NCBI GenBank assembly: GCA_900660155.1
Contig: CABFPE010001149.1
Coordinates: forward strand, 1-22,348
Length of the DNA stretch: 22,348 nt
DNA from: Hofstenia miamia
Lineage: Eukaryota; Xenacoelomorpha; Acoela; Hofsteniidae
Reading direction: 5' to 3'
Each line of letters starts with the position of its first letter. Position 1 is the first letter of the stretch. The translations under genes and the position numbers were made by a program. The notes under the pieces were generated by a model. The model saw only the letters and a list, made by a program, of their open reading frames with translations, was not told the origin of the DNA and did not search any database. Below, in pieces: positions 1-9,487 of the stretch.

Positions 1-950
1 TGGCCTAGGCCTATCTAGAGGCCAGAGACAGAGGAAAATCCTCTGTATAACTGCCCTTGTAGATGCACTCTACAGCTCTGGGCATAGACGTCACTGTCTC
101 CTCCACAGAACAGACAGTCTCACATCATCATCACCGCCCCCATCTGTGCAAAGCACACATGGTTGCACCTTCTTATACCCTATTGTTTAACGTCCACTCT
201 AGGTTCGGGACTCCACAAAGCAGACACCAGTCAATGCACTTTAAGTGACTTGTTTGAATTTATCATTGTAATCAGTGTTAATACAAATTTTGTGTCAGCA
301 TTGTTTACAATACATACACTAAAACATATTCCAAATTTTGATCATACTTTGTACTTTTATTAATATTTGTTTATTAGTGTTAATAGGTGGTTCATAATGA
401 TCTAAAATTATGGGTTTTCACTTGATGTTCTTGAGTGTTAATTAAATGGCCTGATGGGTGTTCATTAGCCTGAATTTGAAGATTTCATTTGTTTTACCAA
501 TATAAGAATTGTGATATTCTTCACAGTTAATCTTGTATACAATTGATGAAACAAACATTTTGTGAATTGTATCTCTATATTTTTGAGTGCCTTAAGTTCT
601 AATTTATAGTCTTTATTTTTGAATTAAACAGCTGTTTGTGCTGTTCAATGTATCAAAACATTCAATATGTTGATTAGATTATAATTGATTTGATTTTGGT
701 TACAAATTAGTTCAGGCATCTCTTTTGGGTATTAATAAACATATACACATATATTAGTGATTGCAAAATAAAGCAATTTGATGCCCTAAACATCCTTTCT
801 AGAAATTTTTTAAACCTATGCCCAAAAATGGAATCCTCCTTACTGTTATTAAAAAGTTTTAATTTTTCAATAAAATTTCAAAAACAATTCACAGTCATTA
901 TGAGGATTAGTTAATAAATAAGTTATCCATTTTTTTAATTTTGTAAAATC
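1..950. other. AT-rich non-coding sequence
   Basis: Short open frames near 63-363 show no recognisable motif, no coding-like composition and no splice context. The rest is A/T-rich with many stops in all frames. I see no RNA gene, tandem repeat or transposon end here. Confidence 0.6.
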
Positions 951-1660
951 ATAATTTATTTAAACAAAGATAACACAAATACAAAGTTTATAAATTTATG
1001 ACTCAGAGTAACCTCTATCAACTGCAACACATTTCTGCCAGAAATCTGGGAGCCCCATAATCCTGTGCTCTGAGTCAGTCATGTTCACCTTGTTTATGGA
1101 GGCTTTCCATGCACCATTAATGCCTTATTTAGATCAAAACCACTACCAACAAAGTGGCTTCTTAATTGTAGAAAATAGGAAAAAATTGCAAGGATTCATA
1201 TCATATGAGTAAGGTGGGTTTCTAAGCATCTTCTACTCCCACTGAACCAGCATCTTCACAACACATCTCTTGAAGTGAGGTCTCACATTGTCATTAAGGA
1301 GAATGACGCCTTCATTAAGAAGATTTGGACATCTTCTCCTCACTGCAGGTCACACTTCTCTCTTAAAATCAGTGATAATCACTACAAAACATTTTGTGCC
1401 AACAGGAACTGACCAATTGAGAATGAAACTGTGATAATATGAGAAGGTGATGTGGAAAACTTTCAAACTGTCTTGACTGTCTTTGGCCTTCATTGGTCAA
1501 CCTTCTTCATGAAGCTGCCACATTCTTACAGTCTGAATTGAGGGAGAATCTTCCCCTCCTATGACTTTGATCAATTGAGCATGAAATTTCATTGGAAAAA
1601 TTTGTAATTTATTAAGAAATTTGACACAGATATTGTTTCTCAAAAATTCAGAGCCAGACA
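951..1660 (-). pseudogene. Decayed mariner (DD34D) transposase
   Basis: Minus-strand translation gives ordered pieces of a mariner transposase. An N-terminal helix-turn-helix-like stretch (VIGGEDSPSIQTVRMW, near 1510-1570) resembles the family's GED-PS--TV-RW signature. Next comes a piece ending PAVRRRCPNLLNEGVILL, then NDNVRPH (about 1274-1300), which holds the second catalytic Asp. After that comes PPYSYDMNPCNFF (about 1168-1210), where the third catalytic Asp has become Asn 35 positions after the second, matching DD34D spacing. A C-terminal piece with W-KCVAVDRGY follows near 1010-1050. The frame contains TGA, TAG and TAA stops and apparent frameshifts, so it cannot encode an active enzyme. 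Family assignment is by motif recognition; terminal repeats were not identified with confidence. Confidence 0.8.
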
Positions 1661-1760
1661 TAATTAATAAACTAGTTGAATACAATTGAATAGAATATTT
1701 ATGGTGAGAGTCACATCTGAATGTACACCACATGAAGTGATTGCAACTCACTTAGCTAAA

Positions 1761-3763
1761 ATTCTGTAAACAAGATGTAATTGGATAACAACTACATGAG
1801 TATTTGTGCAATAGAGAAACTTATTTATTGTAGCATCTGCTACCAAGTGTTAACAGAGATTAAATCATTCTTTCAAAAAATTGTTCCTCATTATATGCAG
1901 GTAGGGATGTACTTTTGTTAACTCTTTACTCTGATATAAGATACAATTTGTTAACCTTTACTTAACTAGAGTAACTTGATACTGTTTAGGTATACCACCA
2001 TCACAGTTCTGCCCCATGATCTGGCTATGGCCTCTGGCCAACTCTGATCTCTGAACCAATCCACATGTATCTCCATCATTGATCAAGTAGTTCCAAGCCT
2101 CAGCTCAATGATGTTCTTATGTGTTCCCTATCCTAACTCAGTGCAGCTCTCAATGCTGTTTGTAACTGACTTAAACTCAATTTGTAATGTGTATTTATGT
2201 TACTTCACAACCTTGCAAAGTCACTAGCTGCTTAATAAGTATTACTTTAGCCATTACCAAAAACTATTGGCTTTAATTAATTTAATTAAAATAAATTACA
2301 TAATAGCTTGCAGCCTCCTACCTTACATTTAAATAACAATACATGCTCAGTCTATTTATCATTCTATTATAGATCACCTAAGTCTATAACATAAAATATG
2401 TATAACCTATGGTAGGCTATCCAGCCCTTTTACTGATATCAATAATTATATACATGTCAATAAAAGAATCACTAGTCAGCTAAATGGAGAAAACCTCCTA
2501 ATTGTATACCTAACTTAAATGCAGGTTCATGGTTTAGATCAAGGACCCTTGAGTTGCTCCTGATATGTGCCCAAACCAATACTACTGCATTTACCATTTA
2601 GATTGACATTCTGTATAAATAAGCAAACCAATATAAAATCTAAAGATAAGATTTTCAAAGAATATACTTCAACAATTTCCAAATTGATTTCTAGCATATT
2701 TATAGTTAACTTCAAAAAGTACCTGTCATTTGAAATTCAAATTTAGATTGTCCACCAAAAATGGCTAAAAATAATGGAAGCAAATTCGCCCTTTTCATTT
2801 GGTCAAATTGTTTGACAACAAGTACTAAATTGCTATTTTAATACTTAGTTGCATTTACAAAGATAATGTGATAATTAAACTTAAATTGTTTTTTAATCAA
2901 TAATCATAATTTGATCTTAATATTGACTAATCATCTGATCTTCTCTTCTTAGCAGCATTATGCTTTGGAGTATGCTACATTATTGACTAACCCTCATATG
3001 TTAATTTCAATTAAATTTTTATTTGTAATTTATGCTTTTGAAGAATGCTTATTAACCCTTTCTTTAATAATCAAAATTTGCAAAATGTCCACCCAATACT
3101 AAAGAATTGGTTAAAGAAGGGGTTAAGATACAAATACTGATCAATGGAAAGCATAAATGTACTCTCCTGTACCCAATAATAATAATTCTTGAGCATGGCT
3201 ATGTAAAAAGAGGTATGTGCAGATAGTTCCTGTCTCTGTACATCTAGTATGTATATAGAGAAATGCAGGTACTTTTGGCTCAATTATTTTATAGTTAAAG
3301 GCTCAATCTTATCAATGAGCAAATCTGAGCTGAGGGAAGCTTCAGCACTGGATTGTATATCCAATGAGGTTTTTTTGAATAATGCAAATTTATAGTTCTG
3401 ATTATTAATCTGATTATGCAGATTTGTCTTATTTTTTCTTTCTTATAATCTTATTTTAAAAGGTTTATTAAATACTCTGAAAAACTATATGTCAATAACC
3501 TTTAAGAGCACAATATTTTTAAAAAAGATATTAAGCTAAAGCAAGCTTCTTTGAAGGGTTCTATGCAGTAAGCCAAGCTAAGCTGAACAAACTCAAAATT
3601 AAAATGAGACAGCTGAGAGGTATTCTTCTAAAATGTACAGTGGGTATATGATAATTGCCAATTCAAAATCAGCAGATATGAGACATGTATATTCATACAA
3701 ATCTTAAAAATTTATGTGAATATATGTAAGGAGATAATTTTAAATGAAATGTATCTGTCCTAT
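1761..3763. other. AT-rich non-coding sequence
   Basis: Two kilobases without a supportable gene. Open frames are short (the longest about 70 codons, near 3071-3283) and have no motifs. The sequence is A/T-rich with homopolymer runs. I see no transposon terminus or structured RNA. Confidence 0.6.
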
Positions 3764-4193
3764 TGTAGAATTGCGGGCTGTAATTATACTAGAAAACTAT
3801 TTGACTCTGCAGAAGGTTTAGCATAGAAATACAACAGCCCCGATTCTTGGGGAAAGCAAATAAAGAGAAAACAATGATAATATAAACATTGGTAATTCAT
3901 CCAAGTAATCAATACTTTAGGTAACTCCAAGATGACCAACTCACGTGGCTTCCAGCTGAAGTGAAGTCTTCAGGAACAGTTTAGTGCTCAACTTAGTGCA
4001 TGGTGCTACCCTATTTGTCTCACTTATTAATTTCTATCTCATTCACAAAACAAACATCTCATTTTCATTGTTAGTCCTCAGCTCACTAAATAATAGTCTG
4101 TAATTGCTAGACATTCATGTTAGCCAACGGCATGGTATCATCACAGTGTCATAAAATATAAGTGCATGTACATGTTGAATATCAAATGAGAGA

Positions 4194-4199
4194 TTTATT
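4194..4199 (-). promoter_or_regulatory. Polyadenylation signal AATAAA in 3' LTR
   Basis: The minus strand reads AATAAA about 240 bases downstream of the LTR TATAAA. It is conserved in the other LTR (8993-8998). Position and order fit an LTR poly(A) signal; function is inferred. Confidence 0.5.
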
Positions 4200-4436
4200 A
4201 TTTCCTTAGCCATAGCCATATTCATAACCTAATGAGTCCACAATTTGGGCTGGGAAGATCTGTTGATCGCCAGGAGCTACGTGTCGCCCTGTGCCTTGAG
4301 AAAGCACTCCCAAATTGTCGCTGAACTTAAGCAGTTATTTTCATAATCAAAAAATACTAAAAAGTAACAGAGAGAAAAGTAAACAGTAATTGAAGCTAGA
4401 TAAAATCTATTGACCTTTCTCAACAGTGTTTCTCAA

Positions 4437-4442
4437 TTTATA
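4437..4442 (-). promoter_or_regulatory. TATA box in 3' LTR
   Basis: The minus strand reads GTGTATAAATTG. It is conserved at 9236-9241 in the 5' LTR, where it would drive the element. It lies about 246 bases from the LTR's U3 edge. Confidence 0.5.
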
Positions 4443-4612
4443 CACTTTCAAAATAATAATAAATAACTACCTGTCTTAGTTTACAATCACAGTTAATCAT
4501 TAGCTATTCATGTTATTGTTTTCCCTCACAAATCAAATTCAATTTGAGCAACACGTTTAGCACCATCAAGGGGACATAATTAGCTTTCGTAAACTTAAGC
4601 TCGAAATAACTT

Positions 4613-4631
4613 TTACGTCATCATGACGTTA
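4613..4631. promoter_or_regulatory. Paired CRE/bZIP-like sites in 3' LTR U3
   Basis: TTACGTCATCATGACGTTA is two inverted ATF/CREB-type half-site motifs around a CATCATG centre. The sequence lies upstream of the minus-strand TATAAA, where enhancer elements are expected. The matching site in the other LTR is the full TGACGTCA palindrome (9412-9419). Binding is inferred from motif only. Confidence 0.45.
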
Positions 4632-4688
4632 TTACAAAATAGATAATAATCAATAATAATCACGAAAGTTTCCCTGAGTGACTCTACA

Positions 4689-4700
4689 CGCCCCCCTTTG
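4689..4700 (-). other. Polypurine tract next to 3' LTR
   Basis: The minus strand reads AAAGGGGGGCG immediately before the LTR start TGTAGAG. A purine run at this position primes plus-strand DNA synthesis in LTR elements. It supports both the LTR interpretation and the minus orientation. The large reading frame stops (TAA, 4707-4709) a few bases upstream. Confidence 0.65.
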
Positions 4701-4706
4701 CTCAAA

Positions 4707-7700
4707 TTAATTTGGCGGCAATAGGTGGAGAGTAGGACCTGAGACTATACGTTGAGTGGCCATCACCATTTCCATTGCTAGTTCACCTTCCCATTGTTCC
4801 AATTCAGCGTACTGCGGCTCACATGAGAACTGCATTAAGACCTCTCTCTGGTTTACAACCTCATCTTTTAGCCTGAAATAGTGGATTGTAGGCAACCGGT
4901 TGCTGATGGGACAATTTTTTCTTAAGTTGTTTAAACGACGGGTAAAGGTATCATGAAATCTTTTGTAAAGGCGGAATCCTTTCAGAGCAATCATTAGGGT
5001 CATCAAGGCGTCCGTATCGGATGTATGGGCATCCTCAGGTCAAATCTGAGTGTCAGGATAAAAATGTTCAAATACATCTCACAGTGACCCCATCCGGGTT
5101 GCATGATCCATGAATAGGGAGCAGAACTCTTGTACCTGACTTAAAGTCATCTCATTGGGGTTGGAAACATCGGTGCGGAGCATTGTAATTATTTCAATTC
5201 GTTTTGTTATATCATATTATCTCGTGGTCGTTTCTACGTTGTTGATCCACATAAGGTCTCCAGCAGCTTGAAAAAGAATTAACACTCAGGGATCAGTAGT
5301 CCGTACAGTTTTGTGGATCTTCCTCAATTGCTCACTAATTGTGGCTCCTCTATTAAACACATCACAAATCGTTAACTTTCCATCTATAAAAATTCTCTCT
5401 TTGTTATCCCTGGCTAGTAATTTTCCATGTGCCGACTTGTACTCTTCAGATTTGATTAGTTTACTTGCTTCAGCAACCGTACTCACGTAATTCAATTTAT
5501 CGGGAAGATGGAGGATCGACTCCTTCTTTTTCCAGCAGCCGGGAAGGGTCCAGGAACGATTATCCGCCTTACAGCCTTGCGTCTTAATTCTTTTCCAAGC
5601 GGCCGGGGATCTTAGTGGAGCAGTTCCGATCATAACAGGATAATTGATCTGTGCATGCTTGATTGTGTCCCAGAATCGATTCCTTAATCCGTGTTTACGC
5701 AATTCCTTGATCTGTTTGTTAGAGATCTTCACTCAGGCAGTAATGCATTCTACGTCCAGAGCTACTTGTCGCCCTGGAGATTGTAGAATGACCAGTTCCT
5801 CTTTTGAAAACATTTCAGTTAAACACCATTTCATCATACCAAGCACGTCCTTTTCAGTATTTTCCACTAGCACTCTCCTTTGAGTCATCAATTCTTTATC
5901 AAACTTGGATGGGTCATGCTCTATCATGAGAATCCTTTCGTTTTCGGTGATTGACCATTGAGGTGTAGGCTGAGGCAATCCGCCAAATTTCTCCAGATTC
6001 ACTTTCTTGATGAGGTCTCAGATGTGGGGAGACAATTGAACTGAGGATGTAGCCAATAATTCTTCTTCTCTGAAAAACTGTTCGGGAGTCTTCATGACTT
6101 GTTCGAATATAGTGATAGGAATTATTTTCCCTTCTTTCTTAACCTGTCTGGCAGATTCCGCGAATTGCCCATACCCGCACTCTGGGTAAGATATTTGGTA
6201 TGCGTCAAAGAATTTTTCGTTCTTTTCTATCACCTCTCTCTTTCTTATTAACTCCAGGAATGACTTAGTGGATCCAGGTTGCCGTTCAATTAATCTCTTC
6301 ATGCTTAATGGAGCATTCTCTAGGGAAAATATGGCGAACTTAGTTTCAGCAGTGGCACCCCACATGTACTTCTTCATCATTTCAGAAAAAATATTAATGT
6401 CTGACAGACAGATTCCCAACCTGTTGCTAATCAAGATGATCAACATTTTCCCTGTTATGCTACTTGCCCCCACCAGTTGGGCATAATATTTTTCATAGTG
6501 ATCCATGGCACATTTGGTTTTGCAAGGCAATGATGGTGGCGTACATTTGTGTAATAACCAGTTTTTTACTTTCCATGTGAGTGGACAGACAGCTATTTTG
6601 TGATCTGCCATTTTTGACAGGAGGTTACGTTTATTTTGGTTGATCAGTAAAATGATATTGGAGTCTCTCATAAGAAAAATAGCCATAATCCAGATTGCGC
6701 CTCTAGCATAAATATCAGGTACTCTGTCTTCTGAAAATAGCAGTGATTTAAAATTTTTTTGATCTTGAATATCATAAGAAAATTTGATTTCCCGTAAAAC
6801 TCTTTCAACTGACTGGTGGTATTGGGAACTAGGACTTTTAATTCGTATGTTGGGCCAATCGGACTCGGGGTTTTTTGTGGCTTTAATGTCTGTCCATATG
6901 GCTTGAATTTCTTGTAAGGTCTCAACGCTTTGAGCTAACGCAAAACTGACCCTCATATTTGTTACAGTGTGTATGGTGTTCATGCTCAGCAATTTGAGAG
7001 TTTGAGCCTGCAATATCGTATCAATAATGAGTTTTTTATCAACAGCTAATTTATGTGACGGAATTTTCTCGCATAACATAAGATCTGTGAATAATAGTTT
7101 GGTGACTGAGGGAATCTGGGAGTTCTGCAGTGATATTTGGCTATAGTGAGATCAATAAAGAATAATGAAATTTTCCATCCTGTAATGAAGGCTTTCTATT
7201 GTCTCGGGGATATTATCTTCATGTTCTTTGCGTAGCACTATTACCAGTCTTTTTCCCTCAACTTTTGCTATCCTATAGGCAATTTCTATTTGTTCCATTA
7301 TGTGTTCATCTTGCACTTCATGAACTCTCAGAAAGTAAATTACTAACAGGTTTGGGAAATCAATGTTGACGCATTCAAAGCTTCTAATGGTACTTCCACT
7401 GTTTACAAACTTGCAGAGGTTGTATATGGAAAAATCTTCATCAAAAGAAATATGTACTGTGCTTCTCCAATATAGCCGGCTAATTCCTTCAAGCATGCAC
7501 GAATCGTAACAAATTATGGATTTTATTGAAGGACGTTTTTCTGCATCAAGTATAACGGGTATTATATCTATTGAACAACCTAGCTTTTTGGTGTTGTATG
7601 TCCACCATAATTGGTTTTGGGTGGCCTCTGAAATATCATCTCGAATGTAATTTACTGCTTGATGTGGAGCTATGAAATAGGGGTGCAGTGTGTCTGCCCT

Positions 7701-7712
7701 GACTCTGGACAT
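4707..7712 (-). pseudogene. Unrecognised ~1000-codon ORF in LTR element, six TGA stops and one TAA
   Basis: A single frame runs from an ATG at 7710-7712 to a natural-looking TAA at 4707-4709 with no frameshift. It is broken by TGA at 7152, 6018, 5733, 5286, 5079 and 5040 and TAA at 5217. Sequence continues to look protein-like across each stop, so the ancestor was probably one protein. Open segments encode 186, 353, 89, 148 and 99 residues. Visible traits are mixed alpha/beta composition, many Trp and charged residues, basic stretches near the N-terminus (RKKRM lies just upstream of the ATG) and a hydrophobic segment IWIMAIFLM in the 353-residue piece. There is no signal peptide or membrane anchor pattern typical of Env, and no RT, RNase H, protease or integrase motif. 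I do not recognise the family. A protein captured from a negative-strand RNA virus, or an unusual Gag, are possibilities without direct support. Confidence 0.7.
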
Positions 7713-8188
7713 CCTCTTCTTGCGATCTTCATTCTTCCTAGAGCAGACTGTTGAAGTAACGGAACTAGTAGAGGTAGGGGGGCTATCAAATCACTCATTG
7801 GGGAGGTATTTACATTTTGTAATGCACTAAAAGGGGTACGTAAATTGGGCTTAGTTAAAGTTTTAGAAGTTTGTGTTGCCAGCTCTGCTCGCATGTGTGG
7901 AAGTACTTGTCCCCCAACGGAGTAGCGAGATGAGGACAGCATCGATGCTGTCTCCTCTCCTAAGTGTGGAGCTACTTGTTGCCCACATGGTATAGGACTC
8001 TCCTCAGCACCTTCGTGTTGTCCTCATTTGTTTTTGCGTGCCTCATCAAGCAAAGATCCAGGTCTCCCACGCCATGATGAGGATGATTGACTGCTAACCT
8101 CCATCATTCTCCTTCTCACTCTTTGACGGGATGGAGGAGCTGGCGACTCTCATTTGTTCTTCCCTATCAGTGTCATTCCTAAACGTAT
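7670..8188 (-). pseudogene. Ser/Pro/Arg-rich upstream reading frame of the LTR element
   Basis: From a TAG at 8189 the minus strand stays in one frame to 7670, apart from TGA codons at 8150 and 8024. It encodes Ser-, Pro-, Gln- and Arg-rich sequence (for example RQRVRRRMMEV and SSQSSSSWRGRPGS). It overlaps the start of the large frame by about 40 bases and stands in the -1 relationship to it, as gag and pol often do. No zinc knuckle or known Gag domain is visible. The start codon is unclear; an ATG at 7940-7942 begins the longest uninterrupted part (90 codons). It could be a Gag-like N-terminal part of the large protein. Confidence 0.5.
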
Positions 8189-8189
8189 C

Positions 8190-8563
8190 TATGAGGTTAA
8201 GATCCCAAATGTTGGGATCAAATGTTTGATTCTCTCTGGCTCACCTTGAAGGCAAAACTTGTGAGCCAGTATTAGTAGGGACTTGGTTATTAATGTCCTC
8301 AAATTGTCTAATTATTTATCATTGTCATCTTCAATACTGTTGCAATTAGTTACACCTATGGAGTTCACTGTTGGTTTACATACATTTTCTCCAATAAAAT
8401 CTTTCCATCTACTATTGTAATTGCTGTTTCCCTGATTAAGCTAAATGAAATAATAATTTTCTTAGAAAGTTTCTCATGGGGCAACAGCCTTCTGTGTCTC
8501 ATTTGAATTCTATTAATGTGTGATTTTAGTCTCCCTATTCTAGCTCATTCAATTTGTTACTAA
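8190..8563 (-). other. Leader region after 5' LTR
   Basis: About 370 bases between the 5' LTR and the first supportable coding frame. It is A/T-rich with stops in all frames. The first interior bases on the minus strand are TTAGTAACAAATTG, which lack the TGG start of a usual tRNA primer-binding site. Confidence 0.5.
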
Positions 8564-9235
8564 TGTAGAATCGCGGGCTGAAATTATACTAGAAAACTAT
8601 TTGACTCTGCAGAAGGTTCAGCATAGAAATACAACAGCCCCGATTCTGGGGAAAGCAAATAAAGAGAAAACAATAATAATATAAACATTGGTAATTCATC
8701 CAAGTAATCAATACTTTAGGTAACTCCAAGATGACCAACTCACGTGGCTTCCAGCCAAAGCGAAGTCTTCAGGAACAGTTCAGTGCTCGACTTAGTGCAT
8801 GGTGCTACCCTATTTGTCTCACTTATTAATTTCTATCTCATACACAAAATAAACATCTCATTTTCATTGTTAGTTCTCAGCTCACTAAATAATAGTCTGT
8901 AATTGCCAGACATTCGTGTTAGCCAACGGCATGGTATCATCACAGTGTCATAAAATATAAGTGCATGTACGTGTTGAATATCGAACGAGAGATTTATTAT
9001 TTCCTTAGCCGTAACCGTATTCATAACCTAATGAGTCCACAATTTGGGCTGGGAAGATCTGTTGATCGCCAGGAGCTACGTGTTGCCCTGTGCCTTGAGA
9101 AAGCACTCCCAAATTGTCGCCAAACTTAAGCAGTTATTTTCATAATCAAAAAATACTAAAAAGTAACGGAGAGAAAAGTAAACAGTAATTGAGGCTAGAT
9201 AAAATCTATTGACCTTTCTCAACAGCGTTTCTCAA

Positions 9236-9241
9236 TTTATA
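9236..9241 (-). promoter_or_regulatory. TATA box in 5' LTR (element promoter)
   Basis: The minus strand reads TATAAA, at the same relative place as in the partner LTR. In the 5' copy it would start transcription toward the interior. AATAAA follows at 8998-8993. Confidence 0.5.
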
Positions 9242-9411
9242 CACTTTCAAAATAATAATAAATAACTACCTGTCTTAGTTTACAATCACAGTTAATCATT
9301 AGCTATTCATGTTATTGTTTTCCCTCACAAATCAAATTCAATTTGAGCAACACATTTAGCACCATCGAGGGGACATAACTAGCTTTCGTAAACTTAAGAT
9401 CAAAATAACTT

Positions 9412-9419
9412 TGACGTCA
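9412..9419. promoter_or_regulatory. Full CRE palindrome TGACGTCA in U3 of 5' LTR
   Basis: A perfect cAMP-response-element consensus lies upstream of the minus-strand TATAAA. The partner LTR has TTACGTCA plus TGACGTTA at this place, so the site is old and only partly decayed. It could confer CREB/ATF-responsive transcription; this is inferred from motif only. Confidence 0.5.
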
Positions 9420-9487
9420 TCATGATGTTAATACAAAATAAATAATAATCAATAATAATCGCGAAAATTTCCCTGAGTGACTCTACA

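Larger units (their letters stand above)
3764..4688 (-). repeat. 3' LTR of the minus-strand element
   Basis: This aligns end to end with 8564-9487. By hand count there are about 40 differences including one 1-bp indel, roughly 4% divergence, mostly transitions. The minus strand carries TATAAA (4437-4442) and then AATAAA (4194-4199), giving a plausible U3-R-U5 order. It is identified as the 3' copy because a purine-rich tract abuts it on the interior side. Confidence 0.88.
3764..9487 (-). mobile_element. LTR-flanked element with no visible pol, minus strand
   Basis: Two direct repeats of about 925 bp bound a 3.9-kb interior. Both begin TGTAGA and end TCTACA on either strand, the short inverted termini expected of LTRs. 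Orientation is minus: the interior coding frame, a TATAAA followed downstream by AATAAA in each LTR, and a polypurine tract next to the repeat at 3764-4688 all agree. The interior shows a Ser/Pro/Arg-rich frame (about 8188-7670) and then a ~1000-codon frame (7712-4707) ending just before the polypurine tract. I found no Asp-Thr/Ser-Gly protease, no Y-x-D-D reverse transcriptase box, no RNase H and no zinc-binding integrase head. It is therefore either non-autonomous, using another element's enzymes, or an LTR element that captured foreign coding sequence. No tRNA primer site starting TGG follows the 5' LTR, and no clear target-site duplication is seen. Confidence 0.8.
8564..9487 (-). repeat. 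5' LTR of the minus-strand element
   Basis: Partner of 3764-4688, with the same TGTAGA/TCTACA termini. TATAAA (minus, 9236-9241) and AATAAA (minus, 8993-8998) are retained. Many differences from the partner are CG versus TG or CA, suggesting loss of CpG after insertion. Confidence 0.88.

Noticed and set aside
63..363. Two overlapping short ORFs at the window start
   Set aside because: No motifs, homopolymer-like His run by chance, A/T-rich continuation; treated as non-coding.
913..1829. 12-bp inverted words AATAAATAAGTT/AACTTATTTATT as mariner terminal repeats
   Set aside because: They are pure A/T-rich words in A/T-rich DNA, do not resemble mariner ends, have no TA duplication, and enclose only ~917 bp.
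5040..7154. TGA read as Trp by an altered genetic code
   Set aside because: The same frame uses TGG for many Trp residues, and the C5orf22-like exons in this window use TGG and contain no in-frame TGA. Mutation or decay is simpler.
5040..7154. A-to-I RNA editing restoring UGA to UGG
   Set aside because: Formally possible, but editing enzymes disfavour an A preceded by G, and nothing in the sequence supports a double-stranded substrate at these sites.
4707..7712. Assigning the long ORF to a named viral family (for example a negative-strand RNA virus polymerase subunit or nucleoprotein)
   Set aside because: Only vague resemblances were felt, with no diagnostic motif. Left as unrecognised.
8550..8563. 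tRNA primer-binding site next to the 5' LTR
   Set aside because: The first interior bases (TTAGTAACAAATTG on the minus strand) lack TGG and match no tRNA 3' end that I can recognise.
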